The notes under the pieces were generated by a model, which made no database searches, was not told the origin of the DNA, and saw only the letters and a list, made by a program, of their open reading frames with translations. The position numbers and the translations under genes were made by a program. Below, piece by piece: positions 1 to 6,645 of a stretch of 8,331 nt of DNA. The number at the start of each line of letters is the position of its first letter. The first letter of the stretch is position 1. This DNA comes from Pseudomonadota bacterium (lineage in GTDB: Bacteria > Pseudomonadota > Gammaproteobacteria > Burkholderiales > Thiobacillaceae): contig JAJZTV010000080.1 in NCBI GenBank assembly GCA_021847385.1, positions 1 to 8,331 on the forward strand, in the 5' to 3' direction.

Positions 1-111
1 CTGCGCCCGGCCGGCCGAATTTCCGCCAGTGTCGCCGCCGAGGCGGCACAAGCCCAGGCGGAAAAAGAGGCCGAGGCGGCAGCCCGCAAGGCCGCCGAGC
101 CCGGCCGGTAA
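1..111 (+). CDS. C-terminal end of an unidentified protein (5' truncated)
   Basis: An open frame runs from the window edge to a TAA at 109-111, giving 36 residues and no start. The tail is strongly Ala/Glu/Gln/Lys-rich (repeated AEAA and AQAE stretches), which suggests a charged helical or disordered C-terminus. It ends 17 nt before the GTG of the exporter gene on the same strand, so it is probably the preceding gene of the same operon. By position it could be the TolC-like outer membrane factor of the type I system, or another exporter component, but no diagnostic motif lies in the visible part. The frame is short, so coding status rests on its composition, its stop placement and the operon-like spacing. 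Confidence 0.5.
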   Translation: MRPAGRISASVAAEAAQAQAEKEAEAAARKAAEPGR

Positions 112-128
112 CCGAGCGAGACCGACTT

Positions 129-3100
129 GTGAAGCCCGCCCAGCCGCAAGCGCCCAAGCCCGCCAACAACAAGCTCGGCAAGAAAATTCTCCGACGGATG
201 TCGCCCTACCGGCACGAGTTGTTCTGGACCAGCCTGTCCAGTGTGGCCATCAACATCCTCGCCCTGGCCACCCCCTTGGTCATGCTGCAGGTGTTCGACC
301 GCATCCTGTCCAAGGGCTCGCTGGACACCCTGACCCTGATCATGGTCAGCGCGGCCTTGGCCATCGGCTTCGAAGCGCTGCTGCGTATCCTGCGCGCGCA
401 CTTGAGCGCCTGGCACGCGGCGCAATTCGAGCACCGCGCCATGTTGGGGGTAGCTTCCCGCATGCTCGCCATGCCGCTGCACCAGTTCGAACGCTTGGGT
501 ACCGGCGCGCACCAAGACCAGTTCAAGGCGGTCCAATCGCTCAAGGCGTATTACTCGGGCCAGACCTTCCAGCAGATCATCGATCTGCCATTCGTCGCGC
601 TCTACATCGGCGTCGCGGCCATGATCCACCCTTGGATCGGCCTGCTCCTGCTGGCTGGTTACGCGCTGTTCGCCATCATTGTCTGGATCCTTGGATTCGG
701 CCATCGCAAGCGCATCGTCGGCCGGAAGGAATCGGACTTGCGGCGCGGCAACTTCCTGGTCGAAACCCTGAACAACATCCACACCCTGAAGTCGATGAGC
801 ATGGAGACCATGATGCTCCGGCGCTACGAGCGGCTTCAGGAGACCGGTGCGCGCGCCATGTCCAGCCTGGCCCATGCCTTGGATGTCGCCACCGGCGTGG
901 GCACCCTGTTCTCGCCCCTGATCACCACGCTGACCGCAGCGCTAGGCGCATATCTGGTCGTCAACGGCCAGTTGACCACCGGCGAGCTGGCCGCCTGCAT
1001 GATGCTGGGATTCAGGGCGCTGGCCCCGATCCAGCGGCTCGGCCCGATCTGGGCAAGGCATCAGCAAGAGGCCGTCATGCGAGAGAACCTGGCCCAGGTC
1101 ATGACCAATCCGGAATTGCCCGCACGATCCGCCGCCGCCCCCGCACAAGCGCAGGCCGCCCATACCGCCGGCTTGCAACTCAACCATATCAGCTACCAGT
1201 TCCCCGGCGTCGACCATAAACTGCTCGACGATGTTTCGCTGGAGATCAAGCCTGGCGAATGCCTAGCCATCCACGGCGACAACGGCTGCGGCCGTACCAC
1301 ACTACTGCATTTGCTGTGCGGCATGATCAACCCCACCGAAGGCGAGGTCCGACTCGACGGCCAAGACCTGCGCCAGCTCGACCCGGACATCCTGCACAAG
1401 CGGATCGCCTATCTGCCTCAACGCACCAATATGTTCGAAGGCACGCTGCTGGATAACATCACGGTATTCGATCCCCAACGCACCGACGCCGCGCTCGACA
1501 TGGCGCGCGCGCTACGAATCGACGGCTTTGTGTCGAAAATGCAGCGCGGCTGGGATTCGCAAGTTGGCGACGCCTCATCCGAAACCATGCCGCCAGGACA
1601 CCGGCAGCGCATCGCGATCGTCCGCGCCTTGTCCGCCGGCTCCGAGATTCTGTTGTTCGACGACGCTTCTGCCGCCGTCGACTCGGCTGGCGAGTCGTTC
1701 CTGCTGGACTACCTGAAAGCGATCAAGGGCAAATGCACGATCGTCATCGTCAGCCAACGCCCCTCGCTGCAACGGCTGGCCGATCGCGCCGTCACCCTGG
1801 CCGACGGCAAGCTGCACGATGGCTTGCCGGCCAAACCGGCCCAGCAAACCACCTCGGACCCGCAAGCAGCGCCTGCCTTGCCCGATCAGACCTTGGCGTG
1901 TGCCACGCCGGCTGCCGATATGTGGCGGCGAGCCCATGCAACGATACAAGCCACGTTCAAAGAACCCAGCGATCTCGCCTATTGCCTACCGGCACTGCTC
2001 AAGGCCATAGGCTGGCGCCGCTCGCCCCGCGACATGGCGGAAACCCTGCCGTACTTCACCGACAGCCTCGACCTGACCGGCTTCGAAAACGCCATGGCCC
2101 AACTGGGCTACTGCGCGACTCATGTCCAGTGCAAACTGTCGGAGCTGGATCCGCGTGCGCTACCCTGCCTGTTCCTGCCGCGCAAAGGCCCGGCCTTCGT
2201 CGTGATCGGGCGCCGCGCAGACAGCCTGTTGATCGCCGACGACGCGATCTCGCCCGCACGCTCGATCAGCGCCAACGGCATTCGAGGGCAAGCCTGCTTC
2301 TATAAAAAAATCGACGCCGCCCAATCCAACCCGCAAGACTGGGTTCGCACCACCATCGGCCGCTTCCGCCCGCTGATCGTGCAGGCCGGCCTATCCTCCA
2401 TCGTCTCGGGTTTGGTCATCGTAACCAGCTCGCTGTTCCTGATGGCGGTCTACAACGAGGTCATCCCGACCGGCGCATTGGACACCTTGCTCTATATGTT
2501 GCTGGGCGTGTTGATCGCCCTATTCATCGGCGGCATCTTTATCGTGCTGCGCTCCCGGATACTGGCCTACCTCGCCGGCCGCATCGAGTACCTGTTCGGC
2601 TCGACCACCCTGCAGAAGATTCTGTCGCTGTCACCCGGCTTGACCGAGCGTGCCTCGGTCGGGGCCCAAATCGCACGTTTGAGCACCTTCGAGGCCATCC
2701 GCGACCCATTCACCGGTCCGATGGCCGCCACCCTGCTCGAGTCGCCGGCGGTGCTGGTGGTACTGATCACGCTGTCGATCATCAACCCGCTATCCCTGCT
2801 GGTTTTCGCCGTCATCGCCCTGATCTACTTCGGACTGTATTGGTGGATCGAACCGATCTCGGCCCGCCTGGTCTCGGAATCGGGCCGCGCCAGCACGCGC
2901 CGCAACGAGTTCGTGATCGAGATGATCAATAAGATGCGGACCATTCGGGAATGCGGCGCAACTCACACCTGGCTCGATCGCTTCCGCGAAATCTCGGCTC
3001 AAGCCACCATGTCGACCTTCAAGGCGGAAAAACAATCGGCCGTGTTGGTCGGCCTATCCTACGGCATCATGATGCTTTCCGGCCTCGCCATCGTGACCTT

Positions 3101-4019
3101 CACCGTGCCAGCCACGCTGAACAAATCGGTGGGGCCCGGCGCACTGTTGGCCTCGATGATCCTGATGTGGCGCGTGCTCGGCCCGATGCAAACCGCATTC
3201 ATCAATATCCCCCGCATCGAACGAATCCGCAGCGCCGTACGCCAGATCGAAACCGTCATGCGCATCAAGGGCGAGCGCCAGGAAAGCAGCACCTCGCCGG
3301 TGGCCCGTGAATTGAAAGGCAAAATCGATTTCGGCCGCGTCTCCTTCCGCTATTCGCCCACGGTCGACCCGGCACTGGTCGGCGTTTCGATGTCGATTCA
3401 GCCGGGCCAGATTGTTGCCATCACCGGCCGTAACGGCAGCGGCAAGTCGAGCCTGATCAAACTGCTGCTGGGCCTCTACCAACCCCAGGCCGGTTCGATC
3501 TTGATCGACGACATCGACATTCGCCAGCTCGACCCGATCGAGCTACGCCGTCTCATCGGCTATGCCCCGCAAGAGCCCCAGTTCTTCCGTGCCACCTTGG
3601 CACAAAACCTCCGTCTGGCCCGGCCCGATGCCACGGACGAAGAAGTGCTCGAAGCCCTGAACTATGCCGGTGCGCTGGAACAGGTACAGGCACTGCCGCG
3701 AGGGCTGGACTACCGGGTGGGCGACAACGCCTCGGCGCAAATCCCTTCCAGCCTGCGCGGAAAACTGGCCCTGGCACGCGCCTACCTGACCAAGGCGCCG
3801 ATCATGCTATTTGACGAACCCGGGGCCGGACTCGACAATCTTGGCGATACCAAGTTTATGGAAATGCTCAAGCGCCTCAGGGGTAACACCACGGTGCTGT
3901 TCATCACGCACCGGCCCAGCCACATGCGGCTGGCCGACACCCTGATGGTGTTCGATGGCGGTTATTTGCGCGGGTCCGGCAAGCCGGAAGAGCTCTTGAA
4001 GACGCCCGCTGCCGCCTAG
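129..4019 (+). CDS. Single-chain double type I secretion ABC exporter (TMD-NBD-C39-like-TMD-NBD)
   Basis: Inner-membrane ABC exporter that should energise one-step secretion of a protein together with an HlyD adaptor and an outer membrane channel. It has 1296 residues, about twice a normal type I half-transporter. Order: Pro/Ala-rich N-terminus; membrane domain 1 (about 30-310); NBD1 (about 348-562); linker; C39 peptidase-like domain (about 612-728); membrane domain 2 (about 742-1025); NBD2 (about 1065-1290). NBD1 is degenerate: Walker A is GDNGCGRT (383-390, Lys to Arg), the signature is MPPGH (487-491), Walker B ends FDD (510-512, catalytic Glu to Asp) and the H-loop is SQRPS (Gln543). NBD2 has Walker A GRNGSGKS (1100-1107), FDE (1228-1230) and THRPS (His1261), but its signature is IPSSL (1205-1209). 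The C39-like domain has no Cys or His at the catalytic positions. The GTG start is weakly supported; ATG 198 (Met24) is an alternative. The adaptor gene follows directly. Confidence 0.93.
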   Translation: MKPAQPQAPKPANNKLGKKILRRMSPYRHELFWTSLSSVAINILALATPLVMLQVFDRILSKGSLDTLTLIMVSAALAIGFEALLRILRAHLSAWHAAQFEHRAMLGVASRMLAMPLHQFERLGTGAHQDQFKAVQSLKAYYSGQTFQQIIDLPFVALYIGVAAMIHPWIGLLLLAGYALFAIIVWILGFGHRKRIVGRKESDLRRGNFLVETLNNIHTLKSMSMETMMLRRYERLQETGARAMSSLAHALDVATGVGTLFSPLITTLTAALGAYLVVNGQLTTGELAACMMLGFRALAPIQRLGPIWARHQQEAVMRENLAQVMTNPELPARSAAAPAQAQAAHTAGLQLNHISYQFPGVDHKLLDDVSLEIKPGECLAIHGDNGCGRTTLLHLLCGMINPTEGEVRLDGQDLRQLDPDILHKRIAYLPQRTNMFEGTLLDNITVFDPQRTDAALDMARALRIDGFVSKMQRGWDSQVGDASSETMPPGHRQRIAIVRALSAGSEILLFDDASAAVDSAGESFLLDYLKAIKGKCTIVIVSQRPSLQRLADRAVTLADGKLHDGLPAKPAQQTTSDPQAAPALPDQTLACATPAADMWRRAHATIQATFKEPSDLAYCLPALLKAIGWRRSPRDMAETLPYFTDSLDLTGFENAMAQLGYCATHVQCKLSELDPRALPCLFLPRKGPAFVVIGRRADSLLIADDAISPARSISANGIRGQACFYKKIDAAQSNPQDWVRTTIGRFRPLIVQAGLSSIVSGLVIVTSSLFLMAVYNEVIPTGALDTLLYMLLGVLIALFIGGIFIVLRSRILAYLAGRIEYLFGSTTLQKILSLSPGLTERASVGAQIARLSTFEAIRDPFTGPMAATLLESPAVLVVLITLSIINPLSLLVFAVIALIYFGLYWWIEPISARLVSESGRASTRRNEFVIEMINKMRTIRECGATHTWLDRFREISAQATMSTFKAEKQSAVLVGLSYGIMMLSGLAIVTFTVPATLNKSVGPGALLASMILMWRVLGPMQTAFINIPRIERIRSAVRQIETVMRIKGERQESSTSPVARELKGKIDFGRVSFRYSPTVDPALVGVSMSIQPGQIVAITGRNGSGKSSLIKLLLGLYQPQAGSILIDDIDIRQLDPIELRRLIGYAPQEPQFFRATLAQNLRLARPDATDEEVLEALNYAGALEQVQALPRGLDYRVGDNASAQIPSSLRGKLALARAYLTKAPIMLFDEPGAGLDNLGDTKFMEMLKRLRGNTTVLFITHRPSHMRLADTLMVFDGGYLRGSGKPEELLKTPAAA

Positions 4020-4034
4020 CCAATATGCCCTCGC

Positions 4035-4048
4035 GGAACGATCCTATG
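4035..4048 (+). promoter_or_regulatory. Ribosome binding site choosing the adaptor start
   Basis: A GGAA Shine-Dalgarno-like core at 4035-4038 lies 7 nt before the ATG at 4046. The in-frame ATG at 4025 is preceded by the stop region of the exporter gene with no purine-rich core. This favours 4046 as the start; the alternative would add seven residues. Confidence 0.5.
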
Positions 4049-5050
4049 GCCAAACCGAACCAACAAAACAGCAGGCGCATCGTGTTAGGCAGCCGCGCCA
4101 GCAACCCGATGACGCAGGCTATCCTGCTGGAAGAGGCGGTGTCGCCGCTGTTCGCGCGCATGACGATACTGCTCATCACTGCCGCCCTGATCGGCTTCGT
4201 TGGCTGGGCCTCGGTGGCGAAGCTCGACGTCGTGGCCACCGCAACCGGCCAGATCGTCCCGAGCAGCCAGGTTCAAGTGATACAAAGCGTCGATGGCGGC
4301 CGGATCGACGAGATCGATGTTGAGGAAGGCCAGCGCGTCAAAAAAGGCGACGAGCTCATTAAGCTCAATGAAACCGAGGCCTACACCGATCTCGAATCCC
4401 TGACCGCACGTGCGGCGAAGCTGGAAAAAGAAGTCAGCTATTTGCGCCAGGTTTCCGAGATTCGCAGCGCCTTGGCCAAAGACCAACTCAACACCCGCAC
4501 CCAGGCATTGGAAGCACAGCGTTCTCTCGCCCAGCAACAAGGCGAACTCGACAGCGTGTATCACCAAATCGCCAAACTGAAAGACCGGCTGGAACGCACC
4601 CATATCCTGTCCCCGGTCGACGGGTTGGTTCAAGACTTGAAATTCCACACCATCGGCGGCGTCATTCCGCCCGCCGCACCCATCATGAACATCGTGCCGG
4701 AAAACGATGTATTGCGGGCCGAGGTACGCATCGCCACCACCGACGTCGGCCATGTCTCACCAGGCCAGCACGTGCGCATCAAGGTCGGCACCTACGATTT
4801 CATGCGCTACGGCGTGATCGATGGCAAGGTCCAACTGGTCTCGGCCAACAGCTCGGTCGATGAAAAGGGCCAACCCTACTTCAAGGGCTATGTCCAGCTT
4901 ACCAAAATGACGGTAGGCAAATCGAAAAACATGGCCGTCATGCCGGGCATGACGGTGCAATGCGACATCATTACCGACCGGCAGACCGTGCTGCGCTACC
5001 TGCTACGCCCGATTTATTTGGCATTCGCCCAGGGCATGCGGGAGAGGTAA
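4046..5050 (+). CDS. HlyD-family type I secretion membrane fusion protein, short form
   Basis: Periplasmic adaptor linking the inner-membrane ABC exporter to an outer membrane channel. It has 334 residues from ATG 4046 (341 from ATG 4025). Visible parts: a cytoplasmic N-terminus; one membrane anchor at about 37-57; the first half of a lipoyl/biotinyl-like domain at about 64-108 (VDGGRIDEIDVEEGQRVKKG is typical of the family); an alpha-helical coiled-coil hairpin at about 109-187, rich in Ala, Gln, Glu and Lys; the second lipoyl half starting at ILSPVDGLV (187-195); then beta-barrel and membrane-proximal parts. It ends with the family's PGMTV motif (300-304) and a YLLRPI tail. Typical HlyD/PrtE/LapC-like proteins are about 390-480 residues, and the deficit lies in the hairpin, only about 35 residues per helix. 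The gene sits between the exporter and the regulator and overlaps the latter by one base. Confidence 0.93.
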   Translation: MAKPNQQNSRRIVLGSRASNPMTQAILLEEAVSPLFARMTILLITAALIGFVGWASVAKLDVVATATGQIVPSSQVQVIQSVDGGRIDEIDVEEGQRVKKGDELIKLNETEAYTDLESLTARAAKLEKEVSYLRQVSEIRSALAKDQLNTRTQALEAQRSLAQQQGELDSVYHQIAKLKDRLERTHILSPVDGLVQDLKFHTIGGVIPPAAPIMNIVPENDVLRAEVRIATTDVGHVSPGQHVRIKVGTYDFMRYGVIDGKVQLVSANSSVDEKGQPYFKGYVQLTKMTVGKSKNMAVMPGMTVQCDIITDRQTVLRYLLRPIYLAFAQGMRER

Positions 5051-5052
5051 TG
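5041..5052 (+). promoter_or_regulatory. Shine-Dalgarno and TAATG stop-start overlap (translational coupling)
   Basis: GGAGAGG at 5041-5047 precedes an ATG at 5050 whose A is also the last base of the adaptor's TAA stop (5048-5050). This fixes the regulator start at 5050 rather than at the in-frame upstream ATG-less extension, and implies coupled translation of adaptor and regulator. Confidence 0.75.
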
Positions 5053-6636
5053 TCGGCAGCCAGCTTGCATCTGTCCGAACGGCAGCAGCAACTCCTGCAT
5101 CTCTTGTCGCTAGGCAAAAGCAACAAGGAAATCGCTTTCGAGCTCAACATCACCGAAGGCTCGGTCAAACAGCAGCTGTTTTCGCTCTATAGAAAACTGG
5201 GAGTGACCAGTCGGACCAAGGCCATGGTCCGCGTTGCGGAATTGATGGGCGGCCCGGCATCGACCGGCGCCGGCGCGTTTAAGGTCGGCCCGGCTTCCGA
5301 CAAGACCGATAAGGCTTATCTGTGGAAACTGGTCACCACCGTCGCGATCCACCCACTCAAAGACCCCAGCAAACATCCCGCAGCCATTGCCGCGTTCGAC
5401 CGTTCCTTGCGCCAATTGCGCGCGTATGTCGAGCGTATCGCCACACTGCTCGACGGCTACTTGTTGATGGCACCCGGCGGCGGGCTGCTGGCCTGCTTCG
5501 GCACGCCGCTGAGCCATCTCGACGATCCAGCCAGGGCACTGTTTCTCGCCCGGCTTGTCGCTCAGTGGCACAAGCGGCATGACGCGACCGAACTGGAAAT
5601 TGGCATCGGCATCGCCACCGCCGCCGAAATCGTTCCGGAATCGACTTCGCCCCCGATTCATGCCGAATCGTTCAAACTGGCACAGCGGCTGGCCAGTGGC
5701 TGCCAAGACGGGGAAATCGTTGCCACCGAGATTTGCTGCCGCCTGGCCGGCCCCCTTTACCCTTACTTGCCCGTACCGAGCAGGACACCGTCGGCCATCA
5801 GCACCCGCCTGTTGCCCGTCGAGCAGGACATCGACCCCGCGCAGCTCGCCAAACGCAATCCGCTGCCGTTCATCGCCGAAGTCATCGACCGCTTCCGGCA
5901 AAGACGGCAGTCGGACTGGATCAGCATCGAAAGCTGGCCCCCCTCTGCTGGGGTCAGGCTGATGGATGCGGTCGCCGTCCATCTTGAAGCTGCCCAACTG
6001 CCCGTCATTCGGCTACGCCTACCGACGGCAAAAAACACATCCGAACTGGCCGGCAACACCGCCGCGCAACTCGAGGCATGGACCCACCGAGGTGCAAACA
6101 ATGGCCCGTTGCCGGAAACATTCTCCGGGCATTCGCCGCTGAGCATCATGAAAACACTTGGCATGCGCGGCCCGCATGCCATTTTTGTCTATGGCGTCAA
6201 CAGCCTTGCCAGGTTGATGGAAATCCTGGAATTGCATGGCATCCAAGAAATCGCAAACTTGCCGCTGCTGATCGTGGGCATGCACATACACGAAGACGCC
6301 AATGCCTATGTCGCGGCCCGATTGCTCGGGCATAGCCCGATTGCGGCAAGCAATAGCCGTGTATTCAAGTTGTCGCTCGGCACAGAACCGATCGCACCGA
6401 ACGAGTTGGACGCCGACCTCATGACGCTCATCGACATCCTGTCCGCGCCGGCTCGGCAGATGGTCAGGCAAATAGCGGAAAGCGGCGGGATCGCTTATGA
6501 GCGCGCGGGCTCGCATGCACGCGAACTGCTCTCCAGCGGGCTTTTCATCGATCAGGCCGGCATCATCAAGTGTCGTGACGATGAAACCCAGAACACGCTG
6601 TTTACCCACCTGGTGCGCGACTTCAGGCCGGCCTGA
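5050..6636 (+). CDS. LuxR-type regulator with degenerate cyclase-like and STAND/AAA-like domains
   Basis: Probable DNA-binding regulator of 528 residues, last gene of the secretion operon. Residues 6-66 form a LuxR/GerE helix-turn-helix (LSERQQQLLHLLSLGKSNKE, then ITEGSVKQQLFSLYRKLGV). The HTH is N-terminal, whereas LuxR-type domains are usually C-terminal. Residues about 92-235 follow the class III nucleotide cyclase pattern: a GGGLLACFG segment (143-151) where active enzymes have GDGLLA.FG, then IGIGIATAAEIVPE and KLAQRLASG. Both metal-binding aspartates are absent (VAIHPL at the first site, Gly for Asp at the second), so catalysis is not expected. Residues about 268-528 resemble the NTPase plus winged-helix part of STAND regulators, but the P-loop position reads SWPPSAGVR (295-303) without GK[ST], and the Walker B position is IFVYGVNSL. 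The end (ELLSSGLFID...TLFTHLVRD) looks like the winged-helix tail. A ligand-sensing or protein-binding role is inferred. Confidence 0.85.
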   Translation: MSAASLHLSERQQQLLHLLSLGKSNKEIAFELNITEGSVKQQLFSLYRKLGVTSRTKAMVRVAELMGGPASTGAGAFKVGPASDKTDKAYLWKLVTTVAIHPLKDPSKHPAAIAAFDRSLRQLRAYVERIATLLDGYLLMAPGGGLLACFGTPLSHLDDPARALFLARLVAQWHKRHDATELEIGIGIATAAEIVPESTSPPIHAESFKLAQRLASGCQDGEIVATEICCRLAGPLYPYLPVPSRTPSAISTRLLPVEQDIDPAQLAKRNPLPFIAEVIDRFRQRRQSDWISIESWPPSAGVRLMDAVAVHLEAAQLPVIRLRLPTAKNTSELAGNTAAQLEAWTHRGANNGPLPETFSGHSPLSIMKTLGMRGPHAIFVYGVNSLARLMEILELHGIQEIANLPLLIVGMHIHEDANAYVAARLLGHSPIAASNSRVFKLSLGTEPIAPNELDADLMTLIDILSAPARQMVRQIAESGGIAYERAGSHARELLSSGLFIDQAGIIKCRDDETQNTLFTHLVRDFRPA

Positions 6637-6645
6637 CGGGACCCC

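Noticed and set aside
29..1219. A 396-residue open frame on the plus strand overlapping the exporter gene
   Set aside because: It is rich in Arg, Pro, Ala and His as expected from a shifted frame of GC-rich coding DNA, shows no family motif, and overlaps a gene with clear ABC-exporter sequence.
2301..2310. A run of seven A within the exporter gene as a programmed frameshift site
   Set aside because: The phase relative to the reading frame does not match an X XXY YYZ slippery heptamer, no stimulating stem or upstream site was evident, and shifted frames give no meaningful product.
4960..5049. An upstream extension of the regulator frame by 30 residues
   Set aside because: It lies wholly inside the adaptor's coding sequence and has no ribosome binding site, while ATG 5050 has a strong one and the HTH begins a few residues later.
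5110..5997. A 295-residue open frame antisense to the regulator gene
   Set aside because: The plus frame has a clear LuxR HTH and cyclase-like pattern plus a good ribosome binding site; the antisense frame has Gly/Arg/Asp-rich shadow composition and no motif.
6624..6635. Perfect 12-bp palindrome CAGGCCGGCCTG at the end of the regulator gene
   Set aside because: It has no loop and no following T-tract, lies inside coding sequence, and such palindromes are expected by chance in GC-rich DNA, so a terminator or operator call is not supported.
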